From assembly GCA_016874135.1 (NCBI GenBank), contig VGVE01000026.1:1-36689 (forward strand): a stretch of 36,689 bases of DNA, written 5' to 3'. Source of the DNA: Gammaproteobacteria bacterium. Lineage in GTDB: Bacteria > Pseudomonadota > Gammaproteobacteria > Pseudomonadales > Azotimanducaceae. The notes below the pieces were generated by a model, which was not told where the DNA came from, ran no database searches, and was given only the letters and a program-made list of their open reading frames with translations. A program made the translations under genes and the position numbers. Shown here piece after piece: positions 16,424 to 25,625 of the stretch. Position 1 is the stretch's first letter. Each line of letters begins with the position of its first letter.

Positions 16424-17584
16424 TTGCGTAGCCAACTCTCGGCGCAGGAGCAGGCGCTTGTCGATGACGTCACCACCTTCCTGCGCGAACACCTGCCTGA
16501 AGATCTTGCTAATCGGGTGAAGCGCGGGAAAAGGGTTCCGCGCAGCGATCTCGCACATTGGACGAAGTTGCTCAATGACCGTGGCTGGGCCGCACCCCAC
16601 TGGCCAATTGCACACGGCGGCACCGGCTGGTCGTTAACCCAGCGGCAGCTGTTCGACAACGCCTGCCGTGCTGCCCATGCCCCGCCGCTGTCCGGTTTCG
16701 GTTTCAACATGGTCGGCCCGGCCATCATCCGTTTTGGGACACCTGAACAACAGGCTCGCTTCCTGCCAGCGATCCGCCGGGGCGATCTCTGGTGGTGTCA
16801 GGGGTACTCTGAGCCCGAGGCCGGGTCGGACCTCGCATCCCTCCGCACCCGGGCTGTCCGCACCGGCGACACTTACCGGGTGAACGGTCGCAAGATCTGG
16901 ACGACCGGTGCCGAAGAGGCTGACTGGATCTTCTGTCTGGTGCGAACCGATGCAGAGGTTCAACCCCAGCGCGGCATCAGCTTTCTGCTGATGGATCTGA
17001 CCAGCCCCGGTATCGAAGTCACACCGCTTCTGGCATTCAACAGCAAACGTCTGTGGAATCAGGTTTTCTTCCGTGACGTTGACGTGCCTGTGGAACAGCG
17101 GCTCGGTGGCGAGAACCAGGGTTGGTCCGTTGCCAAAGCGCTCCTTGGCGATGAGCGCCTTTTGGTGTCCCGGGTTGCTGAGAACCGGCGCATCCTCTCC
17201 CTGGTGGATGAAGCACTGGACGCGAGTGACGCGGGTGCGGAATTGCAGTCACAGGCCAACCGTTTGCGAATTCGGCTCGATGCCCTTGAGGCGACCAGTC
17301 AACGGCTGCTTCGCGCGGCAGATGGTGGCGCGAAGATCGGTGCCGAACCCTCATTGTTGAAGCTGCTCGGCAGCACGCTCGTGCAGGCCCAGGATGAGTT
17401 GCTCGCGGATCTGGCCGGGCAGTGGTTGCTCCCGACCGACACCGGAGACCGTGGCGAACCGGCCGGACCTGACTGGGCCGAATACGTCGCATCAGGTCTT
17501 TTCCACCACCGCGGCTACACCATCGCCGGCGGCACCACCGAAGTTCAGAAAAATATCATTGCCCGAGAGGTACTCGGGCTCTGA
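16424..17584 (+). CDS. Acyl-CoA dehydrogenase
   Basis: 386 residues, standard length. FAD/substrate motifs are present: CQGYSEPEAGSDLASLRTRA (about 125-144), KIWTTGAEEADW, and the C-terminal YTIAGGTTEVQKNIIAREVLG. The family introduces a 2,3-double bond into acyl-CoA, passing electrons to ETF. It belongs to the subtype typified by steroid or branched-chain FadE proteins (YSEPxAGSDLASL), like the gene at 26775-27977. It has no adjacent second dehydrogenase subunit; its flanking genes are both crotonases. The TTG start at 16424 follows GAGGG at about 10 bases. Confidence 0.93.
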   Translation: MRSQLSAQEQALVDDVTTFLREHLPEDLANRVKRGKRVPRSDLAHWTKLLNDRGWAAPHWPIAHGGTGWSLTQRQLFDNACRAAHAPPLSGFGFNMVGPAIIRFGTPEQQARFLPAIRRGDLWWCQGYSEPEAGSDLASLRTRAVRTGDTYRVNGRKIWTTGAEEADWIFCLVRTDAEVQPQRGISFLLMDLTSPGIEVTPLLAFNSKRLWNQVFFRDVDVPVEQRLGGENQGWSVAKALLGDERLLVSRVAENRRILSLVDEALDASDAGAELQSQANRLRIRLDALEATSQRLLRAADGGAKIGAEPSLLKLLGSTLVQAQDELLADLAGQWLLPTDTGDRGEPAGPDWAEYVASGLFHHRGYTIAGGTTEVQKNIIAREVLGL

Positions 17585-17635
17585 AATTCAGACAGCTTCT
17601 TATATATCGAAGCGAACACTCGAAGGAGCGCCGCG

Positions 17636-18409
17636 ATGACTGCAGTCGATGTGAGCAAGAATGGTCGTGTGATCGTGGTGACCATTAACCGGCCACACGC
17701 CCGCAACGCCGTCGATGGACCGACAGCTGCCCTGCTGGCTGCAGCCTTTCGAAAGTTTGATGCTGACGATGGAGCGGACGTGGCCATCCTGACCGGTGCG
17801 AACGGAACCTTCTGCGCCGGCGCAGACCTCAAGGCCGTTGCTTCAGGCCACGGCAACAAAGTCAGGCTGGAAGGTGACGGTCCCATGGGTCCGAGCCGTA
17901 TGGTCCTCGGCAAACCCGTGATCGCCGCGGTTGAAGGCCACGCCGTCGCCGGCGGGCTGGAACTGGCACTCTGGTGCGATCTTCGAGTCGCAGCGGAGGA
18001 CGCAGTGTTCGGCGTGTATTGCCGGCGGTGGGGAGTACCTCTCGTTGATGGCGGCACCATTCGCCTGCCGCGCCTCATCGGTCATAGCCACGCATTTGAT
18101 CTGATCCTGACCGGTCGTGGGGTGAGTGGTGACGAAGCGCGGATGATGGGGCTCGCCAACCGGGTCGTACCCAAAGGTCAGGCGCTTGATGCTGCGATGG
18201 CGCTCGCGATCCAGCTCAGTGCCTTTCCGCAACGCTGCATGCGGGCTGACCGACGCTCGTCCTACGAACAATGGGAGCGACCCCTCGACAGAGCCCTGAC
18301 CAGGGAAACGGAGCTTGGGCTTGAAGTGATTCGCTCCGGGGAAACGCGTGCCGGCGCAGCCCGCTTTGCCGCCGGAAAAGGGCGACACGGGGAGTTCCAT
18401 GACCTCTAG
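17636..18409 (+). CDS. Enoyl-CoA hydratase/isomerase family protein
   Basis: 257 residues. The fold is clear from FCAGADLKAV (oxyanion strand) and AGGLELALWCDL, where the first catalytic-type Glu (E144 of rat crotonase) is kept. The second position (E164) reads YCRRWGVP, without an acid, the reverse of the neighbouring crotonase at 15604. The two may therefore catalyse different steps, or act on bulky substrates. ATG 17636 has GAAGGAG seven bases upstream. It is the last gene before the TonB-receptor promoter at 18449. Confidence 0.93.
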   Translation: MTAVDVSKNGRVIVVTINRPHARNAVDGPTAALLAAAFRKFDADDGADVAILTGANGTFCAGADLKAVASGHGNKVRLEGDGPMGPSRMVLGKPVIAAVEGHAVAGGLELALWCDLRVAAEDAVFGVYCRRWGVPLVDGGTIRLPRLIGHSHAFDLILTGRGVSGDEARMMGLANRVVPKGQALDAAMALAIQLSAFPQRCMRADRRSSYEQWERPLDRALTRETELGLEVIRSGETRAGAARFAAGKGRHGEFHDL

Positions 18410-18448
18410 CCCGACGGGAATTCGCTGAGGTTATATCCATATTTCCGT

Positions 18449-18478
18449 TTGACACGCCCTCTCTCCCTTCCGTATAAC
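18449..18478 (+). promoter_or_regulatory. Sigma-70-type promoter of TonB receptor 1
   Basis: TTGACA (18449-18454) and TATAAC (18473-18478) are separated by 18 bases, close to consensus. Transcription is expected to start near 18485, giving a leader of about 75 bases. Confidence 0.75.
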
Positions 18479-18485
18479 TCCCTGC

Positions 18486-18521
18486 AGCCAAGTTTCCCAC
18501 TGAGGCCGGGGAACTGTGGCT
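18486..18521 (+). promoter_or_regulatory. 5'-terminal stem-loop in TonB receptor 1 leader
   Basis: AGCCAAGTTTCCC (18486-18498) pairs with GGGAACTGTGGCT (18509-18521) with one bulged G and one wobble. It begins at or within a base or two of the predicted transcript start, a position known in other mRNAs to block 5' decay. Confidence 0.6.
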
Positions 18522-18559
18522 ATTGGGGAGATTTTTACCATTCACAGAGGGGAGAACCC

Positions 18560-21490
18560 ATGCGAAAGCGTACTGGTACGCGTGCTCGCCTGCTGGCAGG
18601 CGCAGTCGGCGCATTCGGATCCGTGGCCATGTTGCCTTCGACCGTTAACGCCGCGGAAAGCGGTCGTCAGATCGAAGAAGTCATCGTCACCGCCGAACGC
18701 AAAGAAGCGTCCATCCAGGACACATCCATTTCCATTTCCGCGTTTACCGGCGAATTCATCGAGGATTTCGGTATTCGCAACCAGGAAGACCTGCAGAACT
18801 ATATTCCTGCAACCACCTTCCAGCCCTACGACGCAACGGTACGTGGTGTCGGCCGGAACTTCCGCGCGCTGGGCGGCGACCCGGGTGTGGCGACCTATCA
18901 GAACGGCATCTACTCCGAAGACCTTTTGACCGCGACCGCACAGTCATTCTTCGACGTTGAGCGCGTTGAAGTCCTGCGTGGCCCCCAGGGAACCCTGTAC
19001 GGCCGCAACGCCGTCGGTGGAGCCATCAACATCCTCTACAAAGAGCCGACCGACGAATTCGAAGCGATCGTCAAGACGCTCTTTGGCAACCAGGGTACCC
19101 AGGAGTACATGGGCGCCATCTCCGGCCCGCTGATCCAGGATCAGCTGTCGACCCGAATCACCTTCACCCATCGTGAGCGTGATGGCTGGATCGACGACAT
19201 CGCCCCAACCGGCGAAGACTTCGATTCCCTGGAAGATGAAAACATCGCCGTTCAGTTCCGCTGGACGCCGTTCGAATCCGTTGAGGTGAATCTGCGCCGC
19301 AACTGGATGGACAACGACCGCGTCTTCGGTGGTGCTAATGGCGGTCCGCTGATGGTGCTTTCGGAAAAAGGTCAGTCTCAGCGTGACACCTCCGAACTCG
19401 TACCGGGGTACCGTTTCATCACCACCGGCCAAACGGCCAACCGTCTGGCCCGGGACTTCCACGACACCTCTCGTCCGGTACTGCAGTTCACCGACCCCGT
19501 CACCGGCGCCGTGCGTAACGCCCAGGCACTGCGTGCGGGTATCGACCACTACGGTGCCAACCCGGGTGTTATCGCGGCTCCAAACCTGAACGGTTTCCAG
19601 AACGCGGCAGCATCACTCACTGGCTTCAACCGAACGTCAGCGGCCGACGCAGCCGCCTACAACGACTGCCTAGTCGGCAGCGGCACCATTCGGGGCGATG
19701 ACCTCTGCGCCGCCAGTAACGGCTTCAACTGGGAGTCGTTCAAGCAGCGTGGTACGCAGTTCAACATCACCTGGGATGCGACCGACAACATCCAGCTGAA
19801 GTACCTGTACGGTAACAATACGCTGGCCTATCAGCGCATTACGGATGACGACAACACCGGCAGCCTGTTCCACGACCGGCAGTTCTACGTGAACCACGAA
19901 GCTGACTACGAGTCCCACGAACTGCAGGCCTTCGTAGACATCACCGACTCCATTTCGTTCACGTCAGGGATCTTCTTCTACGATGCGACCATCGATCAGC
20001 GTGGTGACTTCTACTCCTCACTGCAGGAAGCGAAGTACCGAGATGCGTACAACGACCGCACCTCTTTTGCCCCGCTCGGTGGCATCAGCGCGTCAACACT
20101 CGCTTTCGGAACCCGTCCGATGGTGAATCTCTACTCCGCGAAGAACAGCTGCAACGTCGCCACGCCGGCACCGAGCTGCGCCCGCAACTTCGCGGTCAAC
20201 AACCTCACCAACAACAACAACCTGCAGACTTCACGCTGGTACGGTGATCCAGGTACCGACCCCAATCTGAGCGTTACCCACGGTCCCAACACCGTTGCCA
20301 GCGATCTGCTGTACCACACCCAGACCAAGCGCGACGCATTCGCGGCGTACACCCAGGGTGTTTGGGATATCAATGAGGTCTTTACTCTGACCCTCGGTCT
20401 GCGATATGCCGAAGATGAAGTTATCGCTGAGGAAAACCTCTGGCGTTATTCGGAAACCGGCGCACTCAATGCTGTCGGGAACCCCGGATTCCTCGGCCTC
20501 TTTGGCGGGCTGGCGGCAGTGAACATCACCAACGGCGGGCTGATCGCCAACCCCGATGGCACGTTCACGCCCACCCCGGCAGCCACCAATGGCGGTATCC
20601 CCTTCGCCCTCTCCGTTTACCGTCCGTTCGAGCGGAAGGACAAGGAGTGGACCTGGCGGGCGAACCTCGACTGGAACATCACGGATGACGCCATGATGTA
20701 TTTCTCGGCAACGTCGGGCTACCGTTCCGGCGGCTTCGCGCTGGTGTACTTCAGCCGGACCCCGACCTACGAACCCGAAGAGCTGATCTCCTACGAAATC
20801 GGCTACAAGACCCAGTGGCTGGACAACGCCCTGCAGGTGAACGGGTCGTTCTACCTCTATGACTACGAGTCCATTCACTCCTTCGCTTCGGAAGTTTCAG
20901 AAATCGGTGGTGTGACCACCTCCGTACTGGCCGCTCCTGGCGCCGAAATCTCCGGGATCGAAGCCGAGGTGATCTGGCTGGCAACCGACAACCTGTCTTT
21001 CGGTGGCAACTTCAGCTATACGCCGAGCAAGTACACCAAGAGCTTCTTCCTGTCAGATCCGTCCGAATCGGACATTCCGCCGTCGCTCTTCCCGAACTTC
21101 GAAGCGCTGACCCAGGACATCAAAGGCAATCAGCTCCTGCAAGTCCCGGAACTCAAGTTCGTAGGTTATGGCGCCTACCGGTTTGACCTGGCAGGCGGAT
21201 CCAGCCTCGAGTTCACTGGCACCTACAGCTGGACGGACAAGATGTACTTCACGCCGTTCGAGAGCGATGTTGCGAAGGCCGACAGCTTCGGCCGGCTAGA
21301 TGCACGTGCGAACTGGCGCAGTGAAGACGACGCCTGGCTGGTCAGCGGTTTCATCAACAACATCACCGATGAAGTGGGCATTCTCTTCGTTGGCCGTAAC
21401 GGCGAAGGCGCCCAGTTCCGCACGGGCGTACAGACGACCCAGGCCCGCACCTTCGGAGTCGAGGTGCAGTACACCTTCAGCGGCAAGTGA
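18560..21490 (+). CDS. TonB-dependent outer-membrane receptor 1
   Basis: 976 residues. A signal peptide (RKRTGTRARLL, hydrophobic core, VNAA) is followed by a TonB-box-like EEVIVTAERK, a plug domain (DVERVEVLRGPQGTLYGRN, AVGGAINI) and a long 22-strand-type barrel ending in an aromatic-rich strand with C-terminal FSGK. It imports a substrate across the outer membrane using TonB energy. Plugs with this VEVLRGPQGTLYGRN signature are common in receptors of hydrophobic-compound degraders, but the ligand is unknown. ATG 18560 has GGGGAG upstream. It has its own promoter (18449) and terminator (21509), and follows the crotonase/dehydrogenase operon. Confidence 0.95.
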   Translation: MRKRTGTRARLLAGAVGAFGSVAMLPSTVNAAESGRQIEEVIVTAERKEASIQDTSISISAFTGEFIEDFGIRNQEDLQNYIPATTFQPYDATVRGVGRNFRALGGDPGVATYQNGIYSEDLLTATAQSFFDVERVEVLRGPQGTLYGRNAVGGAINILYKEPTDEFEAIVKTLFGNQGTQEYMGAISGPLIQDQLSTRITFTHRERDGWIDDIAPTGEDFDSLEDENIAVQFRWTPFESVEVNLRRNWMDNDRVFGGANGGPLMVLSEKGQSQRDTSELVPGYRFITTGQTANRLARDFHDTSRPVLQFTDPVTGAVRNAQALRAGIDHYGANPGVIAAPNLNGFQNAAASLTGFNRTSAADAAAYNDCLVGSGTIRGDDLCAASNGFNWESFKQRGTQFNITWDATDNIQLKYLYGNNTLAYQRITDDDNTGSLFHDRQFYVNHEADYESHELQAFVDITDSISFTSGIFFYDATIDQRGDFYSSLQEAKYRDAYNDRTSFAPLGGISASTLAFGTRPMVNLYSAKNSCNVATPAPSCARNFAVNNLTNNNNLQTSRWYGDPGTDPNLSVTHGPNTVASDLLYHTQTKRDAFAAYTQGVWDINEVFTLTLGLRYAEDEVIAEENLWRYSETGALNAVGNPGFLGLFGGLAAVNITNGGLIANPDGTFTPTPAATNGGIPFALSVYRPFERKDKEWTWRANLDWNITDDAMMYFSATSGYRSGGFALVYFSRTPTYEPEELISYEIGYKTQWLDNALQVNGSFYLYDYESIHSFASEVSEIGGVTTSVLAAPGAEISGIEAEVIWLATDNLSFGGNFSYTPSKYTKSFFLSDPSESDIPPSLFPNFEALTQDIKGNQLLQVPELKFVGYGAYRFDLAGGSSLEFTGTYSWTDKMYFTPFESDVAKADSFGRLDARANWRSEDDAWLVSGFINNITDEVGILFVGRNGEGAQFRTGVQTTQARTFGVEVQYTFSGK

Positions 21491-21508
21491 TGGCCTGACC
21501 GTCACCGA

Positions 21509-21532
21509 GGACCGGTACTGGCCGGTCCTTTT
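21509..21532 (+). terminator. Rho-independent terminator of TonB receptor 1
   Basis: GGACCGG (21509-21515) and CCGGTCC (21522-21528) form a seven-pair stem with a six-base loop, followed by TTTT, 18 bases after the stop codon. Confidence 0.8.
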
Positions 21533-21534
21533 GT

Positions 21535-21562
21535 CAACGCCGGGTTTCCATACCCGGCGTTG
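21535..21562. terminator. Second hairpin, likely bidirectional terminator
   Basis: A perfect 11-pair stem, CAACGCCGGGT (21535-21545) with ACCCGGCGTTG (21552-21562), ends exactly beside the stop codon of the convergent flavoprotein gene. No good T-run follows on the minus strand, so it may act as a barrier or transcript-end stabiliser for both genes. Confidence 0.65.
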
Positions 21563-22957
21563 TCATTTTCGGGCCTGAAGATTTTGTGTGTAGACGGCTG
21601 CCTGTTCACCTGCGAGCTTGCCAAATACCACGCAGGGACCGTACGACCCACCACCGCCGATGTAGCGATCCCCATGCAGGGAGCCGACGGTCTCTCCCGC
21701 TGCGTACAGACCCTTGATCACGGATTCATCGCGACGCAGAACCCGCATGTCGGCATCAGTACGCAGCCCGGTACCCGTCCAGCAGATGATTGCCGGGCGC
21801 AGTTCCGCGGCGTAGAACGGTGGCGTCAGCACCGGGCGCATGCCCGACGCCGGCTCCTTGAAATAGACCGAATCCACACCTCGCGCACAATCAGCGTTGT
21901 AGCGTGCAATGGTCCCTTCCAGCACGTTCGGATCCGCACCGATCTGCTTCGCCAGCTCAACCAGCGAAGTCGCTCGTGCGATCCGCCCTTCATCGGCCTT
22001 TTTCGCCAGCACATCGTTCACCCAGTAAGCCCGCGAAATGGCACTCGGCTTTGCGGCAGCACGCGCCGCTTCATCGAACACTGCAAAGGCGTGCCCACCT
22101 TCCTTTTCAATCAGCCCACCGAGTACGGTATACGGTGACGCTTCATTGGCGAATCGTCGACCTGACGGATTCACCATCACCAGCCACCCGGGCAACAGTA
22201 CTTCGAGATCGCGACTGAAGCCCGGGGTTACCAGGAGCAGGCCACGGTCGTGACCAGCGATATCCGCATCCAGCGCTTCGGCCATGGCGAGCGCGTCACC
22301 CTGCGCGAAAGGCGAACCGATGTACCACGACCAGTTGTCCGCCTTGGCGGCCTGCGGGTAGTGGCGCCCCAGAAGTTCTTTGTTTGCACCGAAACCGCCG
22401 GTAGACAGGATCGCCGCGCCACAGGTCGCCACGTCATCACCAGTACGCACGCCACAGATCCGGCCGGCGTCGTCAGTGATGAGTCCTGAGGCGCGGGCGT
22501 TGAACACAAAATCGATGTTGCGGTTGCCACAATGACCGTAGAGCACTTCAACGATGCGCTCACCCGCCCCTTCCGGCCGATGCCCCCGCGGCACGGAACT
22601 GACCCCGGACCGATAAACCCCTTCCGGTTTGAACTCGACTCCCAGATTCTTGAGCCACTCGAACGTTGGCGCCGACAGATCACAATATCGACGTACCACT
22701 GACGGCTCGACCAGCCACTGATTCAGCGTCATGTAGTGCTCGTACATGTCGTCCGCTGTGTCATTCATCACGCCGGCTTCCCGTTGCACGCTGGTACCCG
22801 CGGCGTAGAAGTGTCCTCCGGAAAGTCGCGACGAACCGCCGACCTGTTTGTCGGCCTCCATCACCAGCACAGATGCGCCGGCCAGACTTGCGGACAAAGC
22901 CGCTGACAGGCCAGCAGCCCCCGCTCCCGCCACGATGACGTCGTAATCTCGAGCCAT
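21563..22957 (-). CDS. FAD-dependent KstD/fumarate-reductase-like flavoprotein
   Basis: 464 residues. The N-terminal FAD-binding motif is GAGAAG (11-16) with an acidic end to strand 2 (MEADKQVGGSSRLSGG). The substrate-domain start and the C-terminal FAD motif GLYAAGETVGSLHGDRYIGGGGSYG are also typical. The family includes 3-ketosteroid delta-1-dehydrogenases, fumarate reductases and related enzymes that oxidise or reduce C-C bonds next to a carbonyl. The catabolic context favours a steroid- or terpenoid-type dehydrogenase, but residues cannot separate these options. A GGGGGA ribosome site precedes ATG 22957. It is convergent with TonB receptor 1 and divergent from the small gene at 23108. Confidence 0.93.
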   Translation of the reverse strand: MARDYDVIVAGAGAAGLSAALSASLAGASVLVMEADKQVGGSSRLSGGHFYAAGTSVQREAGVMNDTADDMYEHYMTLNQWLVEPSVVRRYCDLSAPTFEWLKNLGVEFKPEGVYRSGVSSVPRGHRPEGAGERIVEVLYGHCGNRNIDFVFNARASGLITDDAGRICGVRTGDDVATCGAAILSTGGFGANKELLGRHYPQAAKADNWSWYIGSPFAQGDALAMAEALDADIAGHDRGLLLVTPGFSRDLEVLLPGWLVMVNPSGRRFANEASPYTVLGGLIEKEGGHAFAVFDEAARAAAKPSAISRAYWVNDVLAKKADEGRIARATSLVELAKQIGADPNVLEGTIARYNADCARGVDSVYFKEPASGMRPVLTPPFYAAELRPAIICWTGTGLRTDADMRVLRRDESVIKGLYAAGETVGSLHGDRYIGGGGSYGPCVVFGKLAGEQAAVYTQNLQARK

Positions 22958-22987
22958 TCTTCCCCCTGTTTCTGCGCTTGAATCGAA

Positions 22988-23020
22988 TGTACACCTACGG
23001 CAACAAAGTCCGAAGTGTAC
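22988..23020. promoter_or_regulatory. Possible operator in the divergent region
   Basis: Inverted half-sites GTACAC (22989-22994) and GTGTAC (23015-23020), centres 26 bases apart, lie between the divergent flavoprotein and small membrane-anchored gene. Their spacing and position suit a regulator binding two half-sites; chance cannot be excluded. Confidence 0.3.
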
Positions 23021-23107
23021 TCAAGGGAAAGACAGGTAATATCGAACCCCATCGGTGGCTGTATGGCCCACAGCAACCGCACGATTCCAAATCCAATCGG
23101 GGACCTT

Positions 23108-23515
23108 ATGAAACTGCTGAAATTCCTGCTGATTCTCCTCGTTGTTTATGCCGGCATCGTCACCGTCTTCGAATCCCTGCTGGGTTATTACCAGCCCACC
23201 AACGACGGCACACTGCGGATCACCACCATGGGCAACGGCGAACCGCACACCCGCGTTCTCGCCCGCATCGCCTTCGAGGAAAAGCTCTATGTCGCAGTGA
23301 ATCATTGGCCGCGCGGCTGGTATTCACAGGCCCTTGCAAACCCGGAAGTCACCATCGAGATGGATGGGCAGACCGGGAAATACCAAGCCGTTGAAATTAC
23401 TGACAGTGATGAGTTCGCGGTGGTGGACGCAGCCCGCCCACTCGGGATCGGGTTCATAATTCTCACGGGCTTTCCACCACGGCGCATTCTGCGCCTCGAT
23501 CCGATCAGTACTTGA
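23108..23515 (+). CDS. Small membrane-anchored protein, deazaflavin-nitroreductase-like
   Basis: 135 residues. Residues 3-20 are a strong hydrophobic helix (LLKFLLILLVVYAGIV). The rest resembles the split-barrel of the DUF385/Ddn-type nitroreductases: LRITTMGNGEP, then the phrase WYSQALANPEVTIEMDGQ, which matches their usual W-x-NL-xxANPxV pattern. F420 or flavin binding is possible but unproven. ATG 23108 was preferred over two upstream in-frame Met codons because GGGGA lies about six bases before it and it starts the hydrophobic helix. Confidence 0.7.
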   Translation: MKLLKFLLILLVVYAGIVTVFESLLGYYQPTNDGTLRITTMGNGEPHTRVLARIAFEEKLYVAVNHWPRGWYSQALANPEVTIEMDGQTGKYQAVEITDSDEFAVVDAARPLGIGFIILTGFPPRRILRLDPIST

Positions 23516-23595
23516 GACCGGTTGGCAACTCCCTTGGTCCAGCGAGTTTTCCGGGACGAGAATCCATGATTCATAACCTCACAGGGAGTGCTTTC

Positions 23596-24030
23596 ATGAT
23601 TCAGGCCAAGAACGTCGCGCTACCTCCGATATCTGCGACTTCACGCCTGCTGCTTGTTGTTTTTCTCTCACTGATCGCCGTTGTGCCCGCGTTGAGCCAC
23701 GCACGTGTGCATCCCATCGAGAATGTCACCGGTTCGACGATTCCTCCGGGCCTCGATGCGGCGAAAGTTGAAAAGGCCATCATTCTGGGCGGCATGCAGC
23801 ACGGCTGGCTGAGCACCAAGGTTGCTGACGGCCATTTGCAGGCCACAATCACCCTTCGCAAACACTCCGCAACCGTTGATACCCAGTGGGATCAGAGCAG
23901 TTATTTGATCACGTATAAGGACAGCCAGAATCTGAAATTCAAAGACGGCAAGATCCACGGCAACTACAACGTTTGGGTCCGTAATCTCAATCTGGACGTC
24001 CAGCGCTCTTTGGCACAACAGGCACTCTGA
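23596..24030 (+). CDS. Hypothetical periplasmic protein
   Basis: 144 residues. Residues 1-36 look like a signal peptide (hydrophobic RLLLVVFLSLIAVVPA ending SHA). The mature 108 residues form a small mixed fold: a helix around AAKVEKAIILGGMQHGW, followed by strands LQATITLRKHSATVD and SSYLITYKD. I recognise no family with certainty. ATG 23596 is chosen because GGGAG lies seven bases upstream; earlier in-frame Met codons have none and would overlap the preceding gene. It lies 80 bases after the nitroreductase-like gene and is probably co-transcribed. Confidence 0.75.
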   Translation: MIQAKNVALPPISATSRLLLVVFLSLIAVVPALSHARVHPIENVTGSTIPPGLDAAKVEKAIILGGMQHGWLSTKVADGHLQATITLRKHSATVDTQWDQSSYLITYKDSQNLKFKDGKIHGNYNVWVRNLNLDVQRSLAQQAL

Positions 24031-24178
24031 CTCATCAACAACATTGCCCGCGTTGTGATAGCGCGGCAACCAGGTCTTCGTGAACGATGGAAGACCCAGC
24101 GCCGTGCGGTGGTCATCCTGAACCGTGTCGGCTCCTGCAGACAGGACCCAGCGTACACGTCAGCCCCGTGCTGACACC

Positions 24179-25537
24179 TTACGGGGTGGCTGGTCGCCGC
24201 CCCTCGATATAGTCGTCAATGAGCTCGTGGTAGCGGCGGACGCGGTTTTCCTGGTTCGCGAGGTACACCCCTTTAAATCCTCGTGAGCGGAAACCGGTTT
24301 GCTGCCGCACGAAGACCGCTATGTCTTCATCGATGGTCTTGCCCATGGAAACTTCACCCGGCTTGAAGACCACGTGCGGGTTTTCGGCATCCCGTGGAAA
24401 AGGCCCGATCATGGTCGCTACCGGATGGATCTCACCGTCCGGCTGCGAGCAATACCACCAGTTGTCGAAGACACACTGCTCCGGATCGTTGTAGTGCGGT
24501 CGCGCCCGCAGGAAGTGGAAACCATCCGCCCACACCGAGACAGCGAAGTTTGGAAACAGCGTGTAGTGGAAAGCATCGGTCAGGGCTTCATCGGGCAGGT
24601 TTTCGTAGTGGGTATATCCTCGCACCTTACCCACGCGACGCTTCGCATCTTGGAGAATTCTGCGTCCGTTCTCCGGATTGTCGCGAATCAATGCGGGATC
24701 TATCTCCCAATGGGCGAGCAGTGATTTCAGTGGCTCTTTGGGTGTCCCGTCCTTTTCAAACTGGGCGACGCCAAAACCACCCTGCATGACCATGCGGTTG
24801 TGGCCTTCGTCGGAAAGGTCGAACAGCGTGTCGTAGATGTTGGTGTTGATATTACCGTTCACCTTGCGGCGGTTGGTTTCGATCGTCGCCCCCATGTGAA
24901 CGGTGGGCACGTGATAGGACTCGTTGAAGTTGTCGAGCACCACCTTCCAGTTGCAGGGTAGCGTCGTAGTGAGCCCCACATAACGTTTCCATTTGTGCAG
25001 TTCCCAGCGGTTCCAGTCATCCCAGATCGGACCGAGGTATTCCTTGAGGGAAACGCAGTCTGGATCCATGTTGACCCAGACGAACCCGGCGAAGGTCTCG
25101 CAGCGGAGTTCTTCGAGACGAACGTTCTGGCAGGGGTTGCCCTCCGGAAAGTCCTCAGCATCCGGTGCAAAATTCAGCGAGCCATCGGGCATGAACGCCC
25201 AGCTGTGGTACTTGCAGACGAATCGTTTCACGGAGCCTTTCTCTCCGGTCACGAGTGGATTACCGCGGTGCTGGCAGATGTTGTAGAACGCCTTCACGGA
25301 ACCATCCTTCTGGCGAACCATCAGGATCTGTTCAGGGCCGACTTCTTCCATCTGCCAATCACCGTGTTTCGGCAATTCCGATTCACGGCCGAGCAGCAAC
25401 CAGACCTTGGTCCACATGCCTTCCCACTCTTTCTGGAAGAACTCCTTGCTCGTGTACCGATAGCCTTCGATGCGGTGCCCACGCAACTCCTGCTTCGGCC
25501 AGCGCCGGATTTCCCTGCTGATCGTTGCTTCTGCCAT
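24179..25537 (-). CDS. Rieske non-heme iron oxygenase, alpha subunit (Rieske 2)
   Basis: 452 residues. The Rieske cluster ligands are C88/H90 (CQHRG) and C108/H111 (CKYH). The mononuclear iron site has H209 and H214 in NESYHVPTVH, with D405 (DEDIAV) the likely third ligand. It belongs to a different subgroup from Rieske 1 and 3: it lacks their WDFPH segment and has CKYHSW rather than CPFH. It catalyses O2-dependent hydroxylation or demethylation of an aromatic or alicyclic compound, needing an electron-transfer partner encoded elsewhere. It is last in a minus-strand run with two acyl-CoA dehydrogenases, 88 bases downstream of them. Confidence 0.95.
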   Translation of the reverse strand: MAEATISREIRRWPKQELRGHRIEGYRYTSKEFFQKEWEGMWTKVWLLLGRESELPKHGDWQMEEVGPEQILMVRQKDGSVKAFYNICQHRGNPLVTGEKGSVKRFVCKYHSWAFMPDGSLNFAPDAEDFPEGNPCQNVRLEELRCETFAGFVWVNMDPDCVSLKEYLGPIWDDWNRWELHKWKRYVGLTTTLPCNWKVVLDNFNESYHVPTVHMGATIETNRRKVNGNINTNIYDTLFDLSDEGHNRMVMQGGFGVAQFEKDGTPKEPLKSLLAHWEIDPALIRDNPENGRRILQDAKRRVGKVRGYTHYENLPDEALTDAFHYTLFPNFAVSVWADGFHFLRARPHYNDPEQCVFDNWWYCSQPDGEIHPVATMIGPFPRDAENPHVVFKPGEVSMGKTIDEDIAVFVRQQTGFRSRGFKGVYLANQENRVRRYHELIDDYIEGRRPATP

Positions 25538-25625
25538 GGGGGTGTTCTCTCCGCTGGTTAGATCTCTGGTGCGCTGAATTCGATTAGCGTGTCAGTGCTT
25601 CACGCCGGGTACCTGCCCGCGATGA

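Noticed and set aside
24073..24175. Two weak hairpins (24073-24096 and 24159-24175) between convergent genes
   Set aside because: Stems of seven and six pairs without T-runs; they could help transcription end but are not convincing.
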